Assembly: GCA_013350335.1 (NCBI GenBank)
Contig: CM023539.1
Coordinates: 18,874,223 to 18,938,222 of the forward strand
Source of the DNA: Chimonanthus salicifolius
Taxonomy: Eukaryota > Streptophyta > Magnoliopsida > Laurales > Calycanthaceae
DNA length: 64,000 nucleotides
Direction of reading: 5' to 3'
Below, piece by piece: positions 1 to 12,400 of the stretch. Made by a program: the position numbers and the translations under genes. Under the pieces are notes generated by a model. That model saw nothing but the letters and a program-made list of their open reading frames with translations. It made no database searches and was not told where the DNA came from. Positions within the stretch are counted from its first letter, which is position 1, and each line of letters opens with the position of its first letter.

Positions 1-1272
1 GTTTTGTTTATGGACTTAGAACCTTGTATTCAATGTGGGACTTGGTGTTGATTTATTGTCATGTAATAAGGTAATGAGGCCTCGCAAGGTGTTTGCGATC
101 GTGAGCGGTTACCGGACGAAAGACGCAAAGACACGTAACAGTCTTTGGTAGGATTCCACCTCTTTGAAACCATGGGCTTATGTACATTGTTCTTATCTTA
201 TTTATGATGTCTTATGATGCAAAATTATATGTTTCAAATATGTGATTTTAAATGCTATGAATGGTTTTATTACATAGCATGTTGGCATTTCATCTCATGC
301 ATGGCATGGGAGGGTTGACAGGTACCCGGAGCCCACACTCCGTCGGAAAGTTCGTAAGGAAACTGTGGGGCCTGCCTTGGTGATGAGAATCCCACCAAGA
401 GGATTATCTTGATGAGGAGATTTCCATCAAGAGGATATTGTGTAACCAGAGCCCACACTCCGTCGGGACGCCGGTAAGGCATCTGTGGGGCAAACCTTGA
501 TGAGGAGAATTCCATCAGGTGGATACCATGTGTTTGCAGTGGGTGGGTCTCATTGCATAAGATAGCATGGCATGGCATGGTTATAATTTTATTTATCATG
601 CAAGGTTTTGGTTTTAACGGTATGATTGGGTCTCTATTATCATACCCTGTTTTGGATATCATGTTTTATGATTATATTGCGATTTATAACTCTGATTTTG
701 ATATATGTTATATCTGGATTTTTGGTACTAACCCATGTGTTAGCCCTAACCGGAATACCTACTGGGCGCCTTGTTCTAACGCCCTACTTCTACCCTGTAG
801 TGGATGATGCAGGAATTGAGGAAAACAGGGAACGCAAGGAAGGCCAGGCATAGGAGCTTGGATGATTTATTTTATGTGTTTTGAATAAAAGATACTCATG
901 ACTTGTATTAAGAGTATCTGGTTTTCAGAATGTAATAACTTAGATATTTTGCTATGCTTGGATATTATTTGGATAATCAGTAGGATAATGTGATTTGATT
1001 TATTGACTAAGTACTTTGCTATCAAATGGTTTGGATATGAGTTGTATCATGATTCCGCAATGATGATGTATTTCGCATGTGTATAGTATTGGCTATGTGT
1101 GAACTGTTTCCTGGACTTGGTCCATGCGCACATAGGGTTGGCCAGTTAAGGGTCGGACTTGGAAGTTCAGACTTAGCTCGCGTCGTGACATTCCGCTCTT
1201 GCTCATACTCTGATATTTAAAAAAAAAAAAAAAAACAAGTTGATTTCGATATGAGAAGGGCGGGGTGTTACA
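1..1272 (+). repeat. 3' portion of a gypsy LTR (5' part outside window)
   Basis: The sequence ends in GGGTGTTACA at 1272, the 3' terminus shared by all LTRs in the window (GGCGTTACA). It carries the same downstream modules as the complete LTRs: direct repeats with CACACTCCGTCGG near 320-520, a TTCTAACGCCCTA block near 775, an AATAAA near 884, the CTATGTGTG/CACACATAG stem near 1093-1135 and a poly(A) tract near 1220. No hairpin of the GGTTCGGCCAT type is present, as expected because these lie further upstream in the LTR. No internal region follows; a tandem array does. It is therefore a solo LTR or the 3' LTR of an element lying to the left. Confidence 0.85.
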
Positions 1273-2334
1273 AAAGAAACTTTTAAAATTTGGTAACCTT
1301 CTAAAATTGTAATTTCTAAGAATAGAAACTTCCAATTTTAAATAGTAGCCTAAAATAGAAATTTCCAAAAGTAGCACTATTTCAAAAAATTGAAATAACA
1401 TCTAGAATTATAAAATTTCTAAAACTAGAAATTTCTCAATTCAAAAAGTTTCTAAATTGAGTAATACTTCCAAATCTATATAAATTCTAGAATTTCAACT
1501 ATTTTTAAAACAAACTTTTAAAATTAGGTAACCTTCTCAAATTGTAGTTTCTAAAATGAAAACTGCAAATTTTAAATCGTAGCCTAAAATTGAAATGTCC
1601 AAAAGTAGCAGTATTTTGAAAAATAGAAGTAATATCTAAAATTGTAAAATTTTTAAAAATAAAATTTCTCAATTCAACAAGTTTCTAAATTTATTTAGAC
1701 TTCCAAATCTATATAGACTTTAGAATTTAAACTATTTTTAAAAGAAACTTTTAAAATTAGGTAACTTGATAAAATTGTAGTTTCTAAAAATTGAAACTTC
1801 CAATTTTAAATAGTAGCCTAAAATAAAATTACTAAATGTAGCTCTATTTCGAAAAATAGAAATAATATCTAAAATTATAAAATTTCTAAAAATAGAATTT
1901 TTTTAATTCAACAAGTTTCTAAATATAGTAAGACTTCCAAATCTATATAAATTCTAGAATTTCAACTATTTTTAAAACAAACGTTTAAAATTAGGTAACC
2001 TTCTAAGATTGTAGTTTCTAAAAATGAAAACTACAAATTTTAAATAGTAGCCTAAAACAGAAATTTCGAAAAGTAGCAATATTTCGAAAAATAGAACTAA
2101 TATATAAAATTATAAAAAATTTAAAAATATAAATTTCTCAATTCAACAAGTTTTTAAATTTAGTATCACTTCGAAATTCTATATAAATTTTAGAATTTCA
2201 ACTACTTTTAAAACAAAATTTAAAAATTAGGTAACCTTCTAAAATTGTTGTTTTTAAAAATAGAAACTGCCAATTTTAAATAGTAGCCTAAAATTGAAAT
2301 TTTCAAAATTAGCACTACTTTGAAAAATAGAAAT
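1273..2334. repeat. AT-rich tandem repeat array, unit about 235 bp
   Basis: The motif TTTTAAAATTAGGTAACC recurs near 1281, 1516, 1749, 1983 and 2218, giving a period of 233-235 bp and about 4.5 copies. Each unit contains TAGCCTAAAAT, TTCCAAATCTATATA and AAATAGAA blocks in the same order. The units are diverged, with many substitutions and small indels. There is no coding potential. The array fills the whole gap between two LTRs and ends exactly at both, so the LTRs probably inserted into, or truncated, a larger satellite-like array. Confidence 0.85.
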
Positions 2335-5300
2335 TGTAATACCCCGGTTTTCCAATTTATTATTTTATATGAAAGTTATCCAATTTAATTGATGAATATC
2401 AGATATGGTTCTTAATCCAAAATTATGCATGGCCGAATTTCAAAATCTATGTTTATGCGGATGTGATAATTTTAAATAGGTATGCAAATAATCTTAAACT
2501 AATTAAAAAGGAGGGTACACGGCATTGCTATATGTATTTTAGCATTGGCCGATTGGAAGGTCTTAAATTAAGAGAGGGAAAATCGGCCATGGTTAAATAA
2601 GGAAGGTTTGATATATGTTCAGTATTTTGGTTACAAATTTCCATTCGTATGTCCGATTGCTTTGATTCTTTTTGTGTTGGACAGAAGACTTCAAGAGCTA
2701 CAACTTTGTAGTTTACCACATTTTCTGATTCGGAAGTTAACAAGGTCAAAACTGAGCTACAATATATTATATGTGTAAAAATGGGGAACATAAGGGGCGC
2801 ACGGCTAAGGGTTTTTTATCTTAAGAACTTTCTAATGTGGGATTAAGAAAGGCTTTAAAAGGAGAGATCGAGAGGGATACACGGTTTTGACATCCTTTAT
2901 TGTTGCGTTTATTCCTCTCTCTCCCTCTCTCAATTCATCATTCTTTTCCACACGGCAAGAGCAAGGAGAAAGGAGAAGAAGATTGGAAGAGAAAGATTAA
3001 GCAAGGAGAGAACAAGAAATCAATCGGAAAGAGGTTAGTATCTTAATGGTATAGTTTTATTTTTGAAACAAAAAGATCCATAGGGTTCGGCCATGGTGTT
3101 TGGCTGAACCCCATGGAGGGAGATTGGAGATGATTTAATGGTTTAAATGGAGAGAAAGAACCATAGGGTTCGGCCATAGTGCCTGGCCGAACCCCATGGA
3201 AAGATTTTATTTAATTGATGGGTTTTAAGATTGAAAACCATCAAGAGTTTTGATTTATTTAGTGGGTTTATGATCTTAGATTTTAAATCATAAAGACCTT
3301 TGATGGTGGTCGGTTTTAGATTCAAGAAATCAATAAAAGAATATGGATTGTTTTATGGCTAATTGTTTGGATCCATACTAACGAAAAGAAGGGGTGAGGT
3401 TCGGCCATGGTGTATGGCCGAACCCCACCAAATATTTAATGAATTGGTAGTTGAGTTTAATGGATCTAAACCATTGAGGAAGGTCATGAACCATAGCGTT
3501 CGGCCATGGTGCTTGGCCGAACCCCATGGGGTTGTTTTTGGAATGGGGATTAATGTGGAAAGGTTCCAAATATGGAAAGTGTTGCTAAAATTAGAAAGCT
3601 TCTAATTTTGGAAAGAAGGTTGCTAAATTTAGAAAGCTTCTATGTATGGAAGGGGTGGCTAAATTGGAAAGCATCCAAGTATGGAACATGGTTGCTAAAT
3701 TTGGAAAGCAATCTAAATATGGAAGGAAGGTTATTATTTTTGGAAACCTTCTATTTTTGGAAGGTGTTTCCAATTATGGAAAGGTGTTGGTTAATTAAGG
3801 AAATAATCTATTTATGGAAGGAGGTTGTTAAATTAGTAAGTTTAATTATGGAAACCTTCTAACAATAGAAGGTGGAGTCTAATTAAGGACACCTTCCATT
3901 TATGGAAAGTTGGAATTTTAATTTGGAAACTATATACCATAGGGTTTGGCCAAGTATATGGCCGAACCCCATGGTCCAAACTAAGGGATCAAATGACATT
4001 TTTAAATTATGGTTAAGGGCTGATTGATGAATTGAATTTATGAACCTATTATATGAGTTATGTGTTGTATATTTTTAGGGTACAATCATGTGTTATGAAT
4101 TATGGTGAAAGAAAGGGTAAAAATGTAATTACACACCAAAATGGAGGATCATGGGTTCGGCCATGGTGTGTGGCCGAACCCCATGAGTGGTGTTTGATGG
4201 ATTTGTTTGGTTAAGGATGTGCATAGGGTCTAATTATTGTAGGTTTAAAGGAATAAGGGAACCAATGGCATGTTTGTAAATATGTTGGAATATTGGACAT
4301 TGGGTTCGGCCATGGTGTATGGCCGAACCCCATGAATTATTTTATGGACTATGTTTCTTGGAAGTATGAATGGAATGTCTGAAATCTAAGCAGGAAAGAA
4401 GTCTATGGTTAGGCTCAATGGCATTATTGTAATTATGGACAAAAATGGTAAACCATGGGTTTCGGCCATGGTGTATGGCCGAACCCCATGGGGTTTTATT
4501 TATGGACTTAGAACCTTATAATCAAGTGGGACTTGGTGTTGATTTATCATCATATTATAAGGTAACAGGATCTCGCAAGCGGTGAGCGATCGGTGATCGA
4601 ATCTTGGACGGAAACGCAAAGACTCGTGAACGGTCTTTGGTAGGATTCCACCTCTTTGAAAACATGGTTGTGTACATTTTCTTTATCTTGATTTGATGAG
4701 TTTATATTTCACAAGTTATGTTCCATAATGTGATTTTAAATGCTATGATTTATCTAATTGCATAGCATGTTGGCATTTTCATCTCATGCATGGCATGGGA
4801 GGGTTGACAGGTACCCGGAGCTCACACTCCGTCGGAAAGTCCATAAGGCAACTGTGGGGCCTGCCTTGGTATGAAAATCCCGCTAGGAGGATTATCTTGA
4901 TGAAGAGATTTCCATCAAGAGGGTACTGTGTAACCGGAGCCCACACTCCGTCGGGACGTCCATAAGGCATCTGTGGCGCATACCTTGATGAGGAGAATTC
5001 CATCAGGTGGATACCATGTGTTTGCAGTGGGTGGGACTCATTGCATAAAATAGCATGGCATGGCATGATTATAATTTTATTTATCATGCAAGGTTTTGGT
5101 TTTATCGGTATGATTGGATCTCTATTATCATACCTTGATTTTGGATATCATGTTTTATGATTATATTATGATTTATTACCCCTGATTTTGGTATATGTTA
5201 TATCTGGATTTTTGGTGCTAACCCATGTGTTAGCCCTAACTGGAATACCTATTGGGCGTGTTTTTCTAACGCCCTACTTCTACCTTGTAGTGGATGATGC

Positions 5301-5766
5301 AGAAATTGAGGAAAACAAGGAACGCAAGGAAGACCAGGCATAGGAGCTTGGATGATTTATTTTACATGTTTTGAATAAAGATACTCATGGACTTGTATTT
5401 AGAGTATCTCGTGTTTGCAATGTAATAACTTAGATATTTTGCTCTGCTTGGATATTATTTGGATAATCAGTTGGATAATGTGATTAGATTTATTGACTAA
5501 GTACTTTGCTATCAAATGGTTTGGATATAAGTTGGATCATGATTCCTCAATGATGATGTATTCCGCATGTGTATAGTTTTGGCTATGTGTGAACTATTTC
5601 CTGGACTTGGTCCATACACACATAGGGTTGGCCAGTTAAGGGTCGGACTTGGAAGTTCGGACTTAGCTCGCGTCGTGACATTTCGCTCTTACTCATACTC
5701 TGATACTTTAAAAAAAAAAAAAAAAAACAGGCATTGATTTCGATGCGAGAAGGGCGGGGTGTTACA
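2335..5766 (+). repeat. Gypsy LTR at the left end of the outer element
   Basis: It begins TGTAATACCCCGG and ends GGTGTTACA, 3432 bp. A leader region with CT-rich sequence (about 2915-2935) precedes a donor-like GAG|GTTAGTATC at 3034. Eight TTCGGCC-type hairpins lie between about 3080 and 4490. Two CACACTCCGTCGG direct repeats and the CTAAC/acceptor block (5266-5302) follow, then the U5 stem-loop and poly(A) tract. It is followed by a gag leader but without a primer site. Its 5' end differs from the LTR at 36276, so it may not be the original partner of the outer element. Confidence 0.85.
3034..5290 (+). other. Predicted LTR leader intron with hairpin array
   Basis: The donor GTTAGTATC is at 3034. 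A CTAAC branchpoint-like site is at 5266-5270, followed by CCCTACTTCTACCTTGTAG with AG at 5289-5290; a second AG lies at 5301-5302. Eight copies of the TTCGGCC hairpin lie inside and none outside. This is a prediction from consensus and from its repetition in every LTR, not from transcript data. Confidence 0.5.
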
Positions 5767-6260
5767 GTGCTTATTTGAAAATTTCCCCGAAAAAAAAGAG
5801 TAGGAAATACAAATTTTTTTATGATGGAAACTAAGTCATGATTTTTTTTATGGCTTAGGGAAAAATACCTCCAAGGGGAAGGCCAAGGAAAAATACCCGA
5901 CAAAACCCAAATGGGGGTGAAGAGGAGGTAGAACACCCTCGAAATTAGGAGGAACGACAATCTGAACATGAAGAGGAGGAACAACTATCCCACCAAGAGG
6001 AGGAGGAACAAAACAGCGTGAACATACCGGTGGTGCCTCCTGAACTACAGAATCAGGTTCAAGCGGTGGTCACTTCAGTGCTACAACAGCACCTGAACGA
6101 GAATGGAACCACCAAAGAGACAAATGACAGGAGCATGGTCAGGGACTTCCGGTAACAACGCCCTCCTTACTTCAAAGGGAGAGAAGGGGCTGTCGGAGCA
6201 GAAAATTGGCTGAAAAAGATCACTCAGATCCTGACCCTACTCAATATTTCGAGTCATGTT
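5767..6260 (+). pseudogene. 5' leader and gag start of the decayed outer gypsy element
   Basis: This fragment matches the leader and N-terminal gag of element A (compare 9394-9860) up to the sequence encoding [10 protein letters not shown]. The start codon position reads ATA at 5865-5867 where A has ATG. Further stops are visible, for example a TAG near 5926 and CGGTAA near 6150. The primer-binding site and about 185 bp of leader found after the LTR of A are missing: LTR end GTTACA joins directly to GTGCTTATT. Element A interrupts the gene at 6261; the frame resumes at 21650. The gene is dead. Confidence 0.85.
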
Positions 6261-9207
6261 TGTAACACCTCGGATTTTCAATTTATTATTTTATATGAAA
6301 ATTATCCATTTTAATTTTGAATTTTACATTGGATCTTATATGGACAAAGAATTGGGCCATGACCCAATTAGGAACCAATTAATTGTGAAATTGGTTTATT
6401 AAAATTAAGTGGGGTTGAATTAATTTAGTGATGCATTATATCTAAATTTAAATAAAAGATTGCATGGCCGAATTTTAGATGTAAAAATCTAGGAATATGC
6501 GCATGAATGATATGCATATCTAGGTGATATGCTAGAATATTTAGAGAAAGACTTTTCTAATTAAATTGGATTTGCATATCTTAAGAAAATGTTCAAGTGT
6601 AAATAAGATTGTGCATGGCCGTGTATATAGATATCTAATATCTATATTATGCGCATGTAATAATTTAAAAAAGGACTTTTCCTTGATTAAATAAAGGAAA
6701 GAGGGAAAGTGCAATTAAGGAAGGTTTTTGATTAAGGAAGCAAGGAGACCACACGACATTGCCATCTAAGGCAAGGGAGGGGCGCATGGCACCTTCCCTA
6801 TTTGGATTAATTGGAGCGCATACAAGGAGATAACCCCTTAGGCCAATTTCTCTCTCCCTCTCTCTCTCTCTCTCTCTCCGAATTGTTTATTTTCGGCTAC
6901 ACCAAGATCAAGAAGAAGGCAATCAGCAAGAGGTTGTTCGGCCAGCAAAGGGAAAGAAAAATATTGGAAGAGAAAGATCGGAGTGAGGGATAACCGAAGG
7001 AGTCGCGGAACCGGTAAGTGATTCCGATTTTTGTTTAAGAGCTATGGTTAGTTTTAAGGGAAAAATGGACCATAGGGTTCGCCCATGCATGGAAAGACAT
7101 GGGTTAGGTTATGGAATTTTAATGGAGGAACATTAATTGATTTATGGAAGTTTGAATGATAAAAATAATTATGGGTTTTATATTCATAAATTTTAGATCA
7201 TAGAAACCTTGGACGGTTAAGTGTATGTGAATTTAAAAGATGAGATTTTAGAACCATAGTGTTCGGCCATAGTGCATGGCCAAACCCCATGGAGGAGGAT
7301 TCTTAAAAATTAAATAAGAGTTGATGTAATGGAAAATGATTCTATTTTGGAATGGAATAAAGGTGAAGAACAATGATTTACTAAAAATGTTTGGAGAATC
7401 ATGGTTCGACCATCAAGTATGGCCGAACCTCATGAGATATTTTATTTATTTAATTTATCTTGTTGATTAAATAAATGAAGAATGAAAAGGGAGATTAATT
7501 TAGAAAGTTTCCAAATATGGTAGGTGGAGTTTAAATTGGTAAGTTTTAATTATGGAAGGTTATTGGATAAATATGGACTTTCTAAATAAGGAATTTGGAA
7601 ACCATAGGGTTCGGCCATGGGTATGGCCGAACCCCATGAAGTTGGATTTGTATTTTAATGTAAATAAATTTATAATATACAAGGATGGTTATTAATTTAG
7701 AAAGGATCTAAGGTGGAGATTAAATTGGTAACTATCTAATTGTGAACCTTAGATTAAAATGGAAGAAGGTGATTAAATTAGAAACTTTCTAATTATGGAT
7801 TCACTATGAAAGATGCTACATTTAGAAAGTTTGACATCATAGGGTTTGGCCATGGTGTATGGCCGAACCCCATGAAGAAAATTTATATGGGTTTAGTGAT
7901 TTGTAAAGAGGGGATTATGGACCATAGGGTTCGGCCATGGTGTATGGCCGAACCCCATGGAATGTGATTTTAAATTTAGAAACTTCCTAATTGAGGACCT
8001 TTGAATTTAGAAAGGGGAAAGAAACTTCGACCATGGTTCGGCCAAGGGTATGGTTGAACCCCATAGATATTATGGATTTATGTTCACGTGCCTAAAACAT
8101 GGAAAATGAGAGGAAAAGGTCTATGATTTTAAAGGGGATAAAATGGAGGATCATGGGCACCGGACGAAAGACGAAAGGACACGTAACGGTCTTTGGTAGG
8201 ATTCCACCTCTTTGAAACCATGGGTTTATGTACACTTGTTTTATCTTATGTTTGATGAAATCTATGTTTCAAAGGATATGCTTTATATGAATTTTAAATG
8301 CTATGTTTTATTTGTTTAAATAGCATGTATTGGATATGTTTCAAAAGATGATTTTAAATGCTATGTTTATGTTATAAAATAGCATGTGTTTCATTGGCAT
8401 CTCATGCATGGCATGGGGTGGAGGATTTATAATCGGAGGGGTCACACTCCGTCTGGGTGTCCAAAAAACCTATGTGCGGTACCTTGATGTGATTTCCATC
8501 AAAAAGATTCCAGAGGGTCCACACTCTGCCGGGGCATCCGGAAGACCTATGTGGTGGGTACATTTATGTACATGTGATGGGTGGGACTCATTGCATTTGT
8601 CATCATTGCATGGCATGGATTTTACATGGTCTTGGATATTATGTTATAATATATGTTTTGTACCAACCCTGTGTTAGCCGTAATTGGAATACCTACTGGG
8701 CGCGTTGTTCTAACGCCCTACTTCTACCCTAGTTGATGATACAGGTAATCAGGGGAACGAGGAACGCAAGACGGGACAGGCTTAGGAGCTTGGATGATTT
8801 ATTTTATATGTTTTGAATAAAGTTACTTATGGACTTGTAATTGAGTAACTAGTTTCGGAATGTAATAACTTAAATGGTCGGATGTTTAGTTTGATGATTA
8901 TGACGTTTTAATAATGATTATGGACTTGACGTACTTTGCTATCTGAATGGAATAAAACTTGGTTCTATTATGATTCCGCAATTTTGATGTTATGATTTTT
9001 ATTCCGCATGTTGATATTGCTATGTGTGAACCATTTTCTTTGGCTTAGTCCATGCACACATAGGTTGGCCAATTAAGGGTCGGACTTTGGAAGTTCGGAC
9101 TTAGCTCGCGTCGTGACGTCCCGCACTCTATCACTCTACTTTGTTATAAAAAAAAAAAGACTCTGAATTTACGGGAAGAAGCGAGTGAAAAAGGGCAAGG
9201 CGTTACA
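6261..9207 (+). repeat. 5' LTR of element A
   Basis: It runs TGTAACACCTCGG ... GGCGTTACA, 2947 bp, about 300 bp shorter than the 3' LTR. Two losses are visible by comparison. One removes about 22 bp of the first hairpin near 7080. The other removes nearly 300 bp at about 8157, which takes out the last hairpin and the GGTAACGGGACCTC block. The TATA-like site of the 3' LTR (CATATAAGG) reads CATACAAGG here, near 6820. The U5 stem (9020-9028 with 9055-9063) is intact. Confidence 0.93.
7014..8732 (+). other. Predicted LTR leader intron with hairpin array (A 5' LTR)
   Basis: The donor is CCG|GTAAGTG at 7014. CTAAC is at 8710-8714 and CCCTAG ends at 8732; a second ACAG|GTAATC lies at 8741-8744. Seven TTCGGCC-type hairpins lie between about 7076 and 8060. 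The segment also holds the duplicated CACACTC(C/T) repeats near 8446-8560. Prediction only. Confidence 0.5.
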
Positions 9208-9209
9208 GT

Positions 9210-9221
9210 TGGTATTAGAGC
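9210..9221 (+). other. Primer-binding site of element A (tRNA-iMet)
   Basis: TGGTATTAGAGC lies two bases after the LTR end. The plant tRNA-iMet primer site is TGGTATCAGAGC, so this copy has one C-to-T change. Element B keeps the canonical form. Confidence 0.85.
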
Positions 9222-9485
9222 GAACCCGAAACTTGAATCTCTCGGAGTAAATTAATCCAGTCTCGTGCATTAATTTTCTTCGTTAGATTCAGATGGATGA
9301 TAGCAAAGGAAGTACAGTCAAAATAATCGAATTATCAAATTCTCAAACATAGCAACATAGGATGTATTTCCCCAGAAACAAAACAAAATCAAGAGTGCTT
9401 ATTTGGAAATTTTCCCCAACAGGTAGGAATTACAAATTTTGTTTATGGAAACTAAGACTTGATGTTTTCAATGGTTTAGGGAAAA

Positions 9486-12400
9486 ATGGCTCCAAGGGGA
9501 AGGCCAAGCAGAAATACCCGACAAAACTCAAAAGGGGGTGAAGAGGAGGAACAACATTCTCATCATGAAAAGGAAGAACACCAATCCCACCAAGAGGAGG
9601 AGCAACAAAGCAACATGAACATACCATTGGTACCTCTTGAATTGCAGAATTTGGTTCAAGCGGTGGTCACTTCGGTGCTTCAATAGCACCTGAATGAGAA
9701 TGGAACCACCAACGGGAACAATGACAGGAGCATGGTCAGGGATTTCCAGCAACAACGCCCTCCTTACTTCAAAGGGAGAGAATGGGTTGTCAGGGTGGAA
9801 AACTGGCTGAAGAAGATTTCTCAAATTCTTACTCTATTGGATATCACGAGTCATGCTCATAAGATTTTACTGGCCACGTCACAGCTGATCAATGATGCTG
9901 GTAAATGGTGGGAGGTGATAGAGAAGCAGCGAGCACTTCTTCCAGAAGGAGAAAGAACTGCCATGACTTGGGAGTAGTTCTCAACTACCTTCCTGGAACA
10001 TTATTTTCCTGATGAGGAGAAGGAGCACCAGACACACGATTTTCTATCTTTGGTACAGGGTACCATGACGATGGCAGAGTACCACCAAGAATTTCTCAGT
10101 TTATCTGTTTATGCATTCTATATGGTGGATACTATCGGAGGGCACGGAAGTTTGAGCGGGGGCCTTCGGCCAAGCATAAGGGCCAAGGTAACTATATTCA
10201 AGGCAGCCACATTGGCAAAAGTGGTCAGCATGGCCACTATAGCAGAACAGGAGATGGCTAAGTTGACGAGGTTTGACAATCGCTGAGCTCAGAGTGGGAG
10301 GGGTACATTCCAGCCCAGTAAGAGGTTCCGACCAAACTCTAGTAGACCCTCACCATCTACTGGGTCAACAGTGGGCTTTCGACCCAATCATCCCTCCCCA
10401 TCTGCATCAGTCACTCAGGCTCCTAGAGGTGGGAGCAACTGCTTTCATTGTGATCAGTCTGGTCATTTTAAGAGGGAATGTCCACAACTCAACAAATCGT
10501 CTAATACTAGGGGTTCATCTCGTCCACCAGTTAGGCCAGCTAATTCACGTGGAGACAGTACAGTTAACCAGGCGGGACGACCGCCTACAGGATCTGGACA
10601 GGTATTCACCTTAGTACCTCTAGCAGCAGAGGATCATTCAGTGATTCAAGGTATGGTAGTAGTCAGTAGTTCCTACGCCTTTGCATTATTTGATTCGGGA
10701 GCATCACACTCTTTCATATCTGCTGCATTTATAACTGTTGTTCGTACATTGGTACAAAAACTGTCCACATCATTCACTATTGTATCCCCCGTCGGAGACA
10801 CATCATTGGGACTTATATGCACAGCAGTGAATACTGAACTTGCTGGACTCAGATTTGAGTTCAATTATTTGGTGCTCGATATGACAGAATATGATATTAT
10901 TTTCGGTATGGATTGGTTGGCTAGCTTTAAGGCCAATATTGATTGTTATCGTCGAAGGGTGACATTTTGGTCGCCCAAGGGAAAACGACATGTGGTCCGT
11001 GCTGATAAACAAAACAAACTGCATGAAGGGTTGAATCATCTGGTATTCAATGTTATTAGAATCAACAAGGCACCGGTGGTTAAAGTTCCGAAAATAGTAA
11101 GGGACTATGAGGCCTTTTTTCCAAAGGAACTCCCTGGTTTGCCTCCCATGAGGGAGATTAATTTTGAAATCAAGTTATACCCTGGCACTGCACCAGTGTC
11201 ATTACCACATTATCAGATGGCACCAGCAGAGATGTTCGAGTTAAAAAAGCAGATTGATGAACTGCTCAGATTGGGGTGCATTCAGAACAGTACATCGGCT
11301 TGGGGAGCTCCGGTTTTATTTGTAAAGAAAAAGGATGGTTCACTTCGTATGTGTGTGGTTATCGAAAACTGAACCAGCTGACAGTAAAAAACAAGTACCC
11401 TCTACCCAGGATCGATGATTTATTTGATCAACTTAAAGGTTCCAGTCATTTTTCTAAGATTGACCTGATGTCCGGATATCACCAAATCCGGATTAGGGAG
11501 GAGGACATAGAGAAGACAGCCTTCAGAACGCGGTATGGGCTATATAAGTTTGTAGTCATGCCGTTTGGACTCACCAATGCACCGGCTGTGTTCATGGATT
11601 TAATGAACAAGATCTTCCGTCCTTATTTGGACCAATTTGTTATTGTATTCATTGATGATATTTTGATTTACTCCAAGACTCAAAAAGAACATGCTGAGCA
11701 CCTGAGAATAGTTCTGGACACTTTGAGGAATAACAAATTATATGCTAAAGCCAGTAAATGCGAATTTTGGCTATCTGAGGTCAACTTTTTCGGACATGTT
11801 ATATCAGAAAAAGGTATAGCAGTGTGCCCGGCTAAGATAGCGGCAGTAAGAGATTGGAAAGCGCCAAAGAATGTAACCGAAATCCGTAGTTTCTTGGGAT
11901 TGGCGGTTATTACATGAAATTTATCATGGACTTCTCTAAAATTGTATCTCCACTTACTCGACTCACTCAGAAAGGAGTCAAATATGTGTGGTCAGATCTG
12001 TGTAATCAGAGATTTGAAGAGTGAAGAAGAGACTTACCACTGCTCCCATTCTAGTTTTACCAGAAAGAGGCAAGTGTTATGAGGTACAATGTGATGCTTC
12101 AGGAGAAGGACTGGGGTGTACACTCAGTCAAAGTAATCGTGTGGTGGCATACGGATAAAGACAGTTGAAAATACATGAACGTCTCAATCCTACACACGAT
12201 CTGGAACTAACCGCAGTGGTCTTCACTCTCAAAAGCTGGAGACATTATCTTTATGGGGAGAAATTTGAAGTGTTTTCAGATCATAAGATCTTGAAGTACT
12301 TGTTTGATCAGAAAGAGCTCAACTTGAAGCAGCGCAGATGGATGGAATATCTGGCGGATTATGAGTTCGCACTTCGTTATCACCCTAGCAAGGCGAACAA

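Noticed and set aside
3363..3862. Overlapping small ORFs in the LTR at 2335
   Set aside because: They run through hairpins and low-complexity GGAAGGT/TAGAAAG repeats, are open on both strands and are not conserved in sister LTRs.
7070..8060. CRISPR-like array (30-bp repeats with spacers)
   Set aside because: The repeats are perfect palindromes with irregular 80-400 bp spacing inside plant LTRs, and no cas genes are present.
8384..8677. Recurring ORF starting MCFIGISCMAWGGG (also 20820, 42161, 55084 and minus strand near 60047)
   Set aside because: It recurs because it spans the conserved direct repeats of the LTR. Its length and C-terminus change from copy to copy, it lacks any domain, and it lies within the predicted intron.
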